This document shows positions 17,674-25,927 of a stretch of DNA of 64,000 nucleotides, piece after piece. This DNA comes from RH-AL1 sp050013235. Its GTDB lineage: Bacteria; Pseudomonadota; Alphaproteobacteria; Rhizobiales; Beijerinckiaceae. The stretch is taken from positions 51,429 through 115,428 of the forward strand of contig JBEKFQ010000002.1 of the NCBI GenBank assembly GCA_050013235.1, given 5' to 3'. Numbering within the stretch: the first letter of the stretch is position 1; every line of letters starts with the position of its first letter. The notes under the pieces are model-generated. The model had not been told where the DNA came from. It was given only the letters and a program-made list of their open reading frames with translations, and made no database searches. A program made the translations under genes and the position numbers.

Positions 17674-18029
17674 GGGGGACTCTTGGGTGGGTGGATCGGG
17701 TCGAGACGCGGGAGGCCAGTTGTTGTTGCCCCCGGGTGAACCCTATCTCATCGATCTCTCTGGCCGCGAGCGCAAGAAGGATTGCGGTCGCAGGCTTCCG
17801 GCGGGACTTTGAAGGCAGCGCCATTGAGACCGGGGAAGACGGCCGCTCGCTGTCGTGGCGGCCAACTGCTCCGGTTGCATATTCGCACTTTATAAGTGTG
17901 TAACGTCATGGCTACACCTTTTCTTATTTGACGAAGAGGCGATAAAAATCCCGAATGGCATCTATTTTTTATATAAAAAACATCGATTTTATCGGATTTG
18001 TTTTTGTGTTTGCGGTTGAAGGATTCGAC
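17674..18029. other. Divergent intergenic region, AT-rich half
   Basis: About 355 bp between the ABC1 kinase and a secreted protein gene contain no gene I can support. The right half (17930-18010) is markedly AT-rich with tttttatataaaaaa-like runs, suggesting the promoter of the gene to the right. Confidence 0.45.
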
Positions 18030-18503
18030 ATGACCTATTGCCGGATTAGAACCATGGCGTGTCCCGTTGCGATTAAAAGGGCCTTCGCCCTTATTGCGTT
18101 GGCGCAGTTCGCCGCCACAGTTGCCGCACCCTCGTGCGCCGTCGCGACCGAGGTCACGGCCAACCGCGCTACGCCGCCCAATACGCCATTGGGTTTCCAT
18201 TATAATTCCGTCGTCATAAATTGCGCAGGCGTTTCCGACTCCCATATCTCGCACCCGGCGACCGTGGTCGCGCTCGAACGCCCGGTGCATGGGGACTTGC
18301 GTATTTTCGAGGGACAGGCGCACATCCGTCGTTGTGGCGGCAATTGGGGCAACTCGACTGTCGTCGTCTATACGCCAGAGCACAATTTCGTCGGCTCCGA
18401 CTCTTTCCAATTAAGGGTGCTTTTCCCGTTGCGGGGCTATACCGACAACCAGCGCATAACCGCGCATGTTCAGGTTGGCGGCGCCGGCAAGCCAAAGCGA
18501 TAA
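18030..18503 (+). CDS. Small secreted protein with Ig-like strand motif
   Basis: The predicted 157-residue protein has a signal peptide (ALIALAQFAATVAAPSCAVA) and a short beta-rich domain. The part VVVYTPEHNFVGSDSFQLRV is the pattern of bacterial Ig-like / cadherin-like repeats (YTPxxxFxGxDxFxxxV), here as one unit. Two Cys (NCAG and RRCGG) could form a disulfide. AAGGA precedes the ATG at 18030; a longer reading from 17955 lacks this. I do not recognise an exact family; a surface or periplasmic adhesion-type role would be a guess. Confidence 0.6.
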   Translation: MTYCRIRTMACPVAIKRAFALIALAQFAATVAAPSCAVATEVTANRATPPNTPLGFHYNSVVINCAGVSDSHISHPATVVALERPVHGDLRIFEGQAHIRRCGGNWGNSTVVVYTPEHNFVGSDSFQLRVLFPLRGYTDNQRITAHVQVGGAGKPKR

Positions 18504-18550
18504 TTTCACGGATGTGCAGGGATGGGGCCACCCCTCCCTAGCGCCGGCGC

Positions 18551-19312
18551 CTATCGCTTGAGCTTGTAACCGGTTCGAAAGATCCACCAGACCACGCCGA
18601 GGCAAAGGGTCATGAAGACGAGCGTCATCGTCAGGCTGACGCCGACATCCACGTCCGACACGCCGAAGAAACTCCAGCGGAAGCCGCTGACGAGATAGAC
18701 GACCGGGTTGGCCAGCGTGATCTTCTGCCAGAGCGGTGGTAGTATGCTGACGGAGTAGAACGTCCCGCCGAGAAAAGTTAGCGGGGTGACGATGAGCAGC
18801 GGGACGATCTGCAGTTTCTCGAAACCGTCGGCCCAGACGCCGATGATGAAGCCGAACAGGCTGAAGGTCACCGCCGTCAACACCAGGAACGCCACCATCC
18901 AGACGGGGTGGGCGATGTGGAACGGCACGAACAAGCGCGCCGTGGCGATGATGATCACGCCGAGCAGGATGGATTTCGTCGCGGCGGCACCAACATAGCC
19001 AACGACCGGCTCGATCCAGGAAACGGGCGCCGACAGAAGCTCGTAGACGGTTCCCGACCACTTCGTGAGATAGATCCCGAACGAGGCGTTGGAGATGCTC
19101 TGGGTCAGGATCGACAGCATCGTCAGGCCCGGCACGATAAAGGCGCCGTAGCTGACGCCATCGACGGTCGTCATCCGCGATCCGATCGCCGATCCGAACA
19201 CGACGAAATAGAGCGACGTCGAAATGACCGGGGCGATAACGCTCAGCGCGATCGTGCGGAACCAGCGCAGCATTTCGAATGTGTAGATGGCGCGCATGGC
19301 ATAAAAGTTCAT
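18551..19312 (-). CDS. ABC-2 type exporter permease (YadH-like)
   Basis: This 253-residue protein has six membrane segments and the ABC-2 permease signature LTFLGGTFYSVSILPPLWQKITLANPVVYLVSGFRW. The resemblance is to YadH and NodJ-type permeases. It overlaps the start/stop of the ATPase gene by 4 bp, so the two are coupled. Substrate is unknown; relatives export drugs, polysaccharide or lipid-linked compounds. Confidence 0.88.
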   Translation of the reverse strand: MNFYAMRAIYTFEMLRWFRTIALSVIAPVISTSLYFVVFGSAIGSRMTTVDGVSYGAFIVPGLTMLSILTQSISNASFGIYLTKWSGTVYELLSAPVSWIEPVVGYVGAAATKSILLGVIIIATARLFVPFHIAHPVWMVAFLVLTAVTFSLFGFIIGVWADGFEKLQIVPLLIVTPLTFLGGTFYSVSILPPLWQKITLANPVVYLVSGFRWSFFGVSDVDVGVSLTMTLVFMTLCLGVVWWIFRTGYKLKR

Positions 19313-20232
19313 CGCGCGGTGTTCACGAGGCTGACGAAAATATCTTCGAGCGAACTCTGGGATGTCTGGAGATCCTCGAAATCGATCCCGAAAGCGTCGA
19401 GCTGGCGCAGCAGGCCGGCGATCCCGGTCGAGTCGCTTTGCGCGTCGAACGTGTAGATCAGCTCTCTTCGGTCCTCCGAGAGCGTCAGCGGATAGGCGGC
19501 GAGCGCGGCGGGGATGGCGCCGAGCGGCGCGCGCAGGTGAAGGGTGAGTTGCTTCTTGCCGAGCTTGCGCATCAGCACCGCCTTATCCTCGACGAGAATG
19601 ATCTCGCCCTTGCTGATGACGCCGACGCGGTCGGCCATCTCTTCGGCCTCCTCGATGTAATGCGTCGTCAGAATGATGGTGACGCCAGTTGCGCGCAGGC
19701 CGCGGATCATCGCCCACATGTCGCGGCGCAGCTCGACGTCGACGCCGGCAGTCGGCTCGTCGAGGAAGAGGATGCGCGGCTCGTGCGACAGCGCCTTGGC
19801 GATCATGACCCGGCGTTTCATGCCGCCCGACAGCGCCCTGATCTGGCTGTCGCGCTTTTCCCATAGCGAAAGGTCCTTCAGGATCTTCTCGATGAGCGGT
19901 TTGTCCGGACCCTTCCCGAACAGACCACGGCTGAAGGCGACCGTCGAGCAGACCTTTTCGAAGGCATCGGTCGAGAGTTCCTGGGGCACGAGGCCGATCA
20001 TCGAACGCGCCGCGCGGTAGTCGCGCACAATGTCGTGGCCGTCGACCGTGACGTGCCCGCTCGTGGCGTTGACGATGCCGCAGATGATGCTGATCAACGT
20101 CGTCTTGCCGGCCCCGTTGGCGCCGAGCAGGGCAAAGATCTCGCCTGGCTGGATTTCGAGATCGACATTTTTCAGGGCCTGGAACCCGGACGCATAGGTC
20201 TTGGTCAGGCCGGAGACGGAGATGATGGGCAA
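19309..20232 (-). CDS. ABC transporter ATP-binding protein (YadG-like)
   Basis: The 307-residue ATPase has Walker A GANGAGKTT, the signature LSGGMKRRVMIAKAL, Walker B ILFLDEPTAGVD and the switch His in LTTHYIEEAEEMADRV. After the nucleotide domain there is the C-terminal extension typical of drug/NodI-type exporters. It is the first gene of a two-gene exporter with the ABC-2 permease that follows. Confidence 0.92.
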   Translation of the reverse strand: MPIISVSGLTKTYASGFQALKNVDLEIQPGEIFALLGANGAGKTTLISIICGIVNATSGHVTVDGHDIVRDYRAARSMIGLVPQELSTDAFEKVCSTVAFSRGLFGKGPDKPLIEKILKDLSLWEKRDSQIRALSGGMKRRVMIAKALSHEPRILFLDEPTAGVDVELRRDMWAMIRGLRATGVTIILTTHYIEEAEEMADRVGVISKGEIILVEDKAVLMRKLGKKQLTLHLRAPLGAIPAALAAYPLTLSEDRRELIYTFDAQSDSTGIAGLLRQLDAFGIDFEDLQTSQSSLEDIFVSLVNTAR

Positions 20233-20350
20233 ACGGGGTTCCTGGGGATGGAAGCACTGGCGACGCGCCGGACATACCGGCTTTAGGCGGGCAAAGCCAA
20301 CGCGAGGGCATGGCTAAGCCAAGCCCATATGGCGATGAGCCGTGATAAAA

Positions 20351-20511
20351 TTAGGCGTCGGGCGGGACGAGAGGCTTGAGCGTTTCGATAAGCGCCGGCA
20401 GTTTGTTGCGAACAACGTCCCAAACGACGTCGAGCCTGATCTTTATACAAACACACGGGCGTCCGAAGCGGCGATCAGAATGTCGAGAAGAAGAGCATCA
20501 TCACGCCACAT
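20351..20511 (-). pseudogene. HepT (DUF86) toxin gene with internal deletion
   Basis: Reading on the - strand, the ATG at 20511 gives MWRDDALLLDILIAASDARV, the standard HepT N-terminus, but a stop follows after two more codons. In another frame the next bases give LDVVWDVVRNKLPALIETL followed by KPLVPP, the standard HepT C-terminus, ending at 20351. The middle of the domain, which carries the HEPN catalytic Arg-x4-6-His, is missing and the two ends are out of frame (161 bp, not a multiple of 3). The start overlaps the MNT gene by 11 bp as in intact MNT-HepT operons. This is a dead toxin remnant beside its still intact partner. Confidence 0.82.
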
Positions 20512-20812
20512 ATACGGACTCTGCCTGCGACAGGATATGACGCCGGCGGATGTAATTCCGGCTCGTTTCGATAGCCTTGCGCTCGACGAGATCGACGTGG
20601 CGTCCAAGAATACGCTCGAATGTCTCCTTCAGGTCGAAGTAAACGTCGCTCTTTGTTCCCGGCACGAAATCCACCAAGAAGTCGGCGTCGCTTGTCGCAT
20701 TATTGAAATCGCCGCCGCGAGCCGCTGAGCCGAATATGTCCAGACGCGCGACATTAAACTGCTCGCAAGCCGTGATGAGTTCGCCACGCTTTTCAAGGAT
20801 CGCTGGATGCAT
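20501..20812 (-). CDS. MNT-domain nucleotidyltransferase (antitoxin of MNT-HepT pair)
   Basis: The 103-residue protein has the minimal nucleotidyltransferase motif GSAARGG (residues 28-34) and SDADFLVDF (Asp42, Asp44), the metal-binding acid pair. In MNT-HepT systems this enzyme AMPylates the HEPN toxin HepT to silence it. Here the HepT partner directly downstream is broken, so the enzyme has no toxin in this locus. I chose the ATG at 20812, which matches the start of homologs; the long upstream reading overlaps the HNH gene. Confidence 0.85.
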   Translation of the reverse strand: MHPAILEKRGELITACEQFNVARLDIFGSAARGGDFNNATSDADFLVDFVPGTKSDVYFDLKETFERILGRHVDLVERKAIETSRNYIRRRHILSQAESVYVA

Positions 20813-20942
20813 GTTTGGCCTCGCTGAGAGGTGGCTTTTAGCACGGTTGCCGGAAAGCTGCATCATTTGCGGGTGAAATGTTATCCGCCGAAGGCAGGCT
20901 GGATTTTGTCCTGAAGCCGAATTGGGAATTATTAAGCTGTCA

Positions 20943-21629
20943 CTATAATTCGGGGCACGCGTCGACCAAAGCGGTTTCAAATCGGATGCGCGCAGCAAGG
21001 GATCTAAAAACAATGCAATGGAACGGGGTGCGGTCATAGAAATTGAGAAGCCAGCCCGAATGAATCTCCGGTTCGTGAACTACACCATAGCGATACTGGA
21101 GCACATCCTCGTCTGCATGTGTGGAAGTCATTTCCGCAAGAAATTCCGGCGGCACTTCGAAACGTTGAATGTCGGCATACACTTGCTCGTCTTGCACGGG
21201 CGACAGGAGGCCGTGGTGGTGGCAGAGGCCGCGCACGATTTTGCGCACGATCCGCAAAACACGCTCGTCCTTGGCCGGATAAATCATATGCCGTTCGCCC
21301 TTAGGCGTAGCGACGGGCACAAATTGCTCTATCAGGTCGCGTGCCCGCTTGCGCCCATCAGGTTGGACAAAGCTGCGGCGTACCTTCCCTTGCCAAAGCT
21401 CATGGACGGCGGCCGTCGGGTTCCCCGAAAGAAGGAGCATATTGCGGAAATGCGCCTCGTCGTTCGCCCAGCCATTGTTACAAGCAACACATGCGCGGAC
21501 CGTGATGCGTTGAAACAACGATGCTTCCGGGTATAGCGATCCTGGAATGACATGGTCGTTCGTAGAGGCGGTATCACTGCCGCAATAGGCGCACCGGTTT
21601 TTCCGATTGAGACCGTTCATCTCTCTCAT
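20943..21629 (-). CDS. HNH endonuclease-type protein
   Basis: The 228-residue product starts with an HNH zinc-finger: CAYCG (Cys13, Cys16), NDHVIPG (Asp25-His26), then ACVACNNGWANDEAHFRNML (Cys47, Cys50, Asn51, His60). The remaining 160 residues (ending DRTPFHCIVFRSLAARIRFETALVDACPEL) are not a family I recognise; they might be a target or partner domain. I chose the start at 21629, 16 bp after the preceding gene's stop; a longer reading to 21761 overlaps that gene by over 100 bp. This and the next gene probably form one unit. Confidence 0.72.
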   Translation of the reverse strand: MREMNGLNRKNRCAYCGSDTASTNDHVIPGSLYPEASLFQRITVRACVACNNGWANDEAHFRNMLLLSGNPTAAVHELWQGKVRRSFVQPDGRKRARDLIEQFVPVATPKGERHMIYPAKDERVLRIVRKIVRGLCHHHGLLSPVQDEQVYADIQRFEVPPEFLAEMTSTHADEDVLQYRYGVVHEPEIHSGWLLNFYDRTPFHCIVFRSLAARIRFETALVDACPEL

Positions 21630-21645
21630 TTTATTGATCGCTATC

Positions 21646-22062
21646 TCAGATGTACGGCGCGGAGAAATCGAGTCCCTCAATGGCCGGAACGTGGGAGAAG
21701 CCCGCCGCAAGAGAACAGTAGAATCTATGACTTCCATTACCGATCTTCCAACGGAAGTCACTATTGGATGTGCATTTTACTAACATCACGGGCGGGATCG
21801 CGGCTCCTTCCAGAAAACCTTTAAGAATTCGGACCACCCGCTCCCGCGCGGTAGCCTCTTCGTTGTCGTTAAATATGCCAACGCCTGGGTTGCGTCTTAT
21901 GGAGCCGACCTCATCGATCCTGGCCTCGAATATGACTTTTCCCTCTGCCGCTTGAACGTTCGGGCAAAACGACCGTCCGCTTGGAACGAAGCCCGTCATT
22001 CCGGCTTCAGCCCACCACGCATCGTCGAGTTCGATTTTCAGATCATGATGGGTTAAAATCAT
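21646..22062 (-). CDS. Unrecognised protein with ParB-like C-terminal motif
   Basis: The 138-residue protein is not one I know. Its C-terminal part, MLVKCTSNSDFRWKIGNGSHRFYCSLAAGFSHVPAIEG, looks like the ParB/Srx-type core where a GxHR motif lies before helix A-x-x-x-G and IPA; here it reads NGSHRF. A start coupled to the pepF stop (3-bp gap, GGAGTGAGGG before the ATG) and a 16-bp gap to the HNH gene put all three in one transcript. The ParB-like reading is inference from a short motif. Confidence 0.55.
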   Translation of the reverse strand: MILTHHDLKIELDDAWWAEAGMTGFVPSGRSFCPNVQAAEGKVIFEARIDEVGSIRRNPGVGIFNDNEEATARERVVRILKGFLEGAAIPPVMLVKCTSNSDFRWKIGNGSHRFYCSLAAGFSHVPAIEGLDFSAPYI

Positions 22063-22065
22063 CCC

Positions 22066-23913
22066 TCACTCCATCGCCTCCAACTCCGCGATCAACCCCT
22101 CGATCATCCCGAGCCCGATCCCCCAGAATCCAGGGTCTGTCGCGTCCAACCCGAACGGCTTCAGCAGCTCCGAATGGTGCTTGGTGCCGCCCGCCGCCAG
22201 CATCGCCAAATATCTCTCGGCAAAGCCCTCTTGCGCCTTTTCGAACACGCCATAGAGCGAGTTCACGAGGCAGTCTCCGAAGGCATAGGCGTAGACGTAG
22301 AAGGGCGAGTGGATGAAATGCGGGATATAGGCCCAATAGGTCTCGTAGCCCGGCATCAGCTCGATCGCCGGGCCGAGGCTTTCCGCTTGCACGCTCAGCC
22401 AGATCTCACCGATCTTGTCAGAGGTCAGCTCGCCCTCGCGGCGCGCGGTGTGGAGCTTGCGCTCGAACGTATAGAAGGCGATCTGGCGCACCACCGTATT
22501 GATCATATCCTCGACCTTGCCGGCGAGCAGCGCGCGGCGCTCTTCCCTAGTGGCCGCTTTGGCGAGCAAAGCGCGGAAGGTCAGCATTTCGCCGAAGACC
22601 GAGGCTGTTTCGGCCAGCGTCAATGGCGTCGGCGCCATCAACGCGCCGTTGGGGCCAGCCAGAACTTGATGCACGCCGTGGCCGAGTTCATGGGCCAGCG
22701 TCATCACATCGCGCGGCTTGCCCTGGTAGTTCAGGAGGACATAGGGGTGCGCCGAGGGGACTGTGGGATGCGCGAAAGCGCCCGGCGCCTTGCCCGGCCG
22801 TACCGGCGCATCGATCCAGCGGCCGTCGAAAAAGCGCTGGGCGATCGCGGCCATGTCGGGCGAAAAGCCGCGATAGGCGTCGAGCACGGTTGTCCGCGCC
22901 TCGTCCCAGCCTACGGTTCGCGTGGGGACGTTGGGCAACGGCGCATTGCGATCCCAATGCGGCATCGTCTCGACGCCGAACCACTTGGCCTTCAATTTAT
23001 AATAGCGGTGCGAAAGCCGGGGGTAGGCGGAATGAACCGCCGCGACCAGGGCATCGACCACTTCGCGCTCGACGCGGTTGGAGAGATGGCGGGCGTCCGC
23101 GATATCCTGGTAGCCGCGCCAACGGTCGGAGATTTCCTTGTCCTTCGCCAGCGTATTGGTGATGAGCGTGAAGGTCCGGATGTTTTGCTTGAGGCCCAAG
23201 GCCAGCGCCTCGGCGGCTTGCTTGCGCTTGGGCGCGGACGGATCCTGTAAGAGAGAGAGTGTCGGTTCGAGCGAGAGGTCTTCCTCGCCTACCTTGAACC
23301 GTAGGGCGGTCATGGTCTCGTCGAACAGCCGGTTCCAGGCGCCCTGGCCCGTCACCGATTTTTCGTGGAACAATTGTTCTAATTTGTCGTCGAGCTGGTG
23401 CGGCTTGTCCTTGCGGATATCGTCGAGCCAGGGACGATAATACGACAACGGCTCCTTGGCCGCCGCTGAATCGAGAACCGCATCGTCGATCCGGTTGAGC
23501 TCGAGCGTAAAGAAGAGAAGGTCCGTCGAGGCGGCCGTGATTTTGTCCTGGGCGTCGCCGTAAAATTTGGCGCGGATGGGATCGGATGTGTCGCTCGCAT
23601 AGACGAGACCGGCGTAGGACATGATACGCCCGAGCTTGTCGTCGATGGCCTCGTAGCGGCGCACCGCCTCGATCAAGCCCTCGTTGGAGCTATCGCGCGC
23701 CAGATTTTCGAGCCGCCCCTTATAATCTTCGGCGAAAGCCTTGCACGCCTCCGCGGCTTCCGCGAGGTCGCGCGCGAAGACGTCGGAGTCCATGGCGGGG
23801 TAAAGATCGGCGAGGTTCCATTCCGGCAGCGTGCCGAGGGAATCGCCGGCTTGCGTCCCGGTTTGGTGAGCTTGAGGCAAGGCTGACGGGCTATTCGGGA
23901 GGGAGCGGAGCAT
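22066..23913 (-). CDS. pepF: Oligoendopeptidase F (M3 family metallopeptidase)
   Basis: This 615-residue cytosolic zinc peptidase cuts short peptides. The HEXXH motif is in TLAHELGHGVHQ (about residue 407) with the third ligand Glu in LTLAETASVFGEML. The front half has the helical PepF N-terminal domain (WNLADLYPAMDSDVFARDL). I chose the ATG at 23913 because GAAGG precedes it; the upstream reading to 24090 adds a basic stretch that would not fit homologs. It ends 3 bp before the ParB-like gene on the same strand. Confidence 0.92.
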   Translation of the reverse strand: MLRSLPNSPSALPQAHQTGTQAGDSLGTLPEWNLADLYPAMDSDVFARDLAEAAEACKAFAEDYKGRLENLARDSSNEGLIEAVRRYEAIDDKLGRIMSYAGLVYASDTSDPIRAKFYGDAQDKITAASTDLLFFTLELNRIDDAVLDSAAAKEPLSYYRPWLDDIRKDKPHQLDDKLEQLFHEKSVTGQGAWNRLFDETMTALRFKVGEEDLSLEPTLSLLQDPSAPKRKQAAEALALGLKQNIRTFTLITNTLAKDKEISDRWRGYQDIADARHLSNRVEREVVDALVAAVHSAYPRLSHRYYKLKAKWFGVETMPHWDRNAPLPNVPTRTVGWDEARTTVLDAYRGFSPDMAAIAQRFFDGRWIDAPVRPGKAPGAFAHPTVPSAHPYVLLNYQGKPRDVMTLAHELGHGVHQVLAGPNGALMAPTPLTLAETASVFGEMLTFRALLAKAATREERRALLAGKVEDMINTVVRQIAFYTFERKLHTARREGELTSDKIGEIWLSVQAESLGPAIELMPGYETYWAYIPHFIHSPFYVYAYAFGDCLVNSLYGVFEKAQEGFAERYLAMLAAGGTKHHSELLKPFGLDATDPGFWGIGLGMIEGLIAELEAME

Positions 23914-24098
23914 GGCGGCCTTCGGATCAGGAGTGTGATTCGGGACATAATAGCCGCTGAACCGGCCGGCAACCGCGCCAGCCCCCATAATTTCCTTGGG
24001 GGCGGCGTATTTGCGCGCTGATTTTAACATCAAATTTACCCTGATCACGCACGATGTGAGCTTGAAAGAGCGCAGATGCGCTCGCGCCAAGAGGTCGC

Positions 24099-25604
24099 AT
24101 GTCCTGCACCATACTCATCGTTGATGATGACCCCGTTCAACGCCGGTTGCTTGAATCCTTGGTCCGGCGCTTTGGTTACGGGGCGGAAACCGCTGAAAGT
24201 GGCGAGCAGGCTCTCAAGCGGCTCGAGCCGTCCGCGGGTGCGGTTCCGGTCGATCTGCTGATTCTCGATCTGGTCATGCCCGATCTCGACGGGATGGCGG
24301 TCCTGACGCGGATGCGCGATCAGAATTGGGTCGTTCCAACCATCGTCCAGACCGCTCATGGCTCGATCGAGGCCGTGATCTCGGCGATGCGGGCCGGGGC
24401 CGCCGATTTTGTCGTCAAGCCCGTTGGCGCCGAACGTCTCCAGGTTTCGATCAAGAACGCGCTGCGTGTCGATGCCCTGGAAGATGAAATCCGGCATATG
24501 AACCGGCATGCGTCGGGTTCGCTCACGCTCTCCGATCTGTCCAGCAAGAGCGAGGTGATGGAGCGCACCATCCGTCTTGGCGAGCGGGCCGCGAAATCCA
24601 CGATTCCGGTCCTGCTGGAGGGCGAATCAGGTGTCGGCAAGGAGTTGATCGCCCGCGCGATTCAGGGCGCGTCCGACCGCCGGGGCCGCGCTTTCGTGAC
24701 CGTGAATTGCGGGGCCTTGCCGGAAAACCTCGTCGAATCGATCCTTTTTGGACACGAGAAGGGCTCGTTCACCGGCGCGACGGAGAAGCATCCCGGTAAA
24801 TTCGTCGAGGCCCATGGCGGGACGCTGTTTCTCGACGAGATCGGCGAACTGCCGCACGACGCGCAGGTCAAGCTGCTGCGTGCCCTGCAAGAGGGCGAGG
24901 TCGATCCCATCGGCGGTAAAAGGCCGGTCAAGGTCGATATCCGCCTGATCTCGGCCACCAATCAAAACCTGATCGAATTGGTGAAGCGCGGGCAATTCCG
25001 CGAAGACCTTTATTACCGGCTCAATGTTTTTCCGATCACCGTGCCGCCCCTGCGGACACGGCGCGAGGATGTCGCCGATCTCGCGCGGCGTTTCGTCGCC
25101 CGTTTCGCGGCGGAAGAGGGCAAGCGCATCCGGGGCATTTGCGCCGAAGCGATTTCGCTTCTCATGACCTACAATTGGCCGGGCAATGTCCGCCAGCTCG
25201 AGAACGCGGTATTCCGGGCTGTCGTTCTCGCCGATCAAGACGAACTCACCATTGCCGAGTTTCCACAGATCGCGGCCCAGGTCGAAGGGTTCGACGTCCG
25301 CATCCCGCCGCTGGCCATCGCTCAGCCGGTGTCGCCGCGCTCGGATCGCGAGATCGTCAGGGTCGAGGTTCGCGACCCCAATGTTCTGCCGCTTCTCGAC
25401 GATGGCGGGGACGTCCGCAAACTCGAGATTTTGGAAGCCGAGACCATTCGTTTCGCGCTCGGCCATTATCGCGGTCAAATGTCCGCGATGGCCCGTAAAT
25501 TGGGCATTGGCCGCTCGACGCTTTACCGCAAGATGAAGGAATATGGTCTGTTCCAAGGCGAGGCGCCAGAAGAGACGCCCGACTCCGGCGACAAGGCTGC
25601 CTAA
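24099..25604 (+). CDS. Sigma-54-dependent response regulator (NtrC family)
   Basis: A 501-residue three-domain regulator. Residues 1-120 are a receiver domain with phosphoacceptor Asp57 (LLILDLVMP) and Lys in FVVKPVG. The AAA+ domain has Walker A GESGVGKE (175-182), Walker B TLFLDEIGEL, and the sigma-54 contact loop reading GSFTGA (222-227) in place of GAFTGA. The C-terminus has a Fis-type helix-turn-helix (MSAMARKLGIGRSTLYRKMKEYG). No histidine kinase gene adjoins it. The start ATG follows AAGAGG. Targets are unknown. Confidence 0.92.
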   Translation: MSCTILIVDDDPVQRRLLESLVRRFGYGAETAESGEQALKRLEPSAGAVPVDLLILDLVMPDLDGMAVLTRMRDQNWVVPTIVQTAHGSIEAVISAMRAGAADFVVKPVGAERLQVSIKNALRVDALEDEIRHMNRHASGSLTLSDLSSKSEVMERTIRLGERAAKSTIPVLLEGESGVGKELIARAIQGASDRRGRAFVTVNCGALPENLVESILFGHEKGSFTGATEKHPGKFVEAHGGTLFLDEIGELPHDAQVKLLRALQEGEVDPIGGKRPVKVDIRLISATNQNLIELVKRGQFREDLYYRLNVFPITVPPLRTRREDVADLARRFVARFAAEEGKRIRGICAEAISLLMTYNWPGNVRQLENAVFRAVVLADQDELTIAEFPQIAAQVEGFDVRIPPLAIAQPVSPRSDREIVRVEVRDPNVLPLLDDGGDVRKLEILEAETIRFALGHYRGQMSAMARKLGIGRSTLYRKMKEYGLFQGEAPEETPDSGDKAA

Positions 25605-25927
25605 CCCGGTGGATCCAACACCTTGTGGCCGTGACGCAACGTCCCCTGGAAGATCGATCTCCGGCCGGTTCGCGCCTGGATTGTCCGTTGATTTGGGTTC
25701 GTTTGGCGCCCACATGGAAAGTTGGGTTTGAAATCGTTCGGTTCGAGCGGTCGCCTACTCTCGCGTCTCAGCTCAAGCGTTTGAAGCAAGCCATTTCGGC
25801 GTGGATGTTCCGTCCCGGCGAAAATGGTTTAAAGGGAAGGCCGTTAGGCTGTTCTTGAGAGAACCATGCTGAAATCCGAGACCTGTTGGGTCAGTTTTAT
25901 GGGCGGTCGATCCGTTAGGGGTCAGGT
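25605..25927. other. Intergenic region with weak repeat traces
   Basis: About 320 bp contain no gene I can support. Around 25780-25835 the sequence cattt-cggcgtgg...aaaatggttt vaguely resembles the interspersed repeat but lacks the arms. A promoter for the L,D-transpeptidase gene must lie at the right end. Confidence 0.4.

Noticed and set aside
25737..25757. A tRNA T-loop-like ggttcgagcgg
   Set aside because: No matching acceptor, anticodon or D arms surround it.
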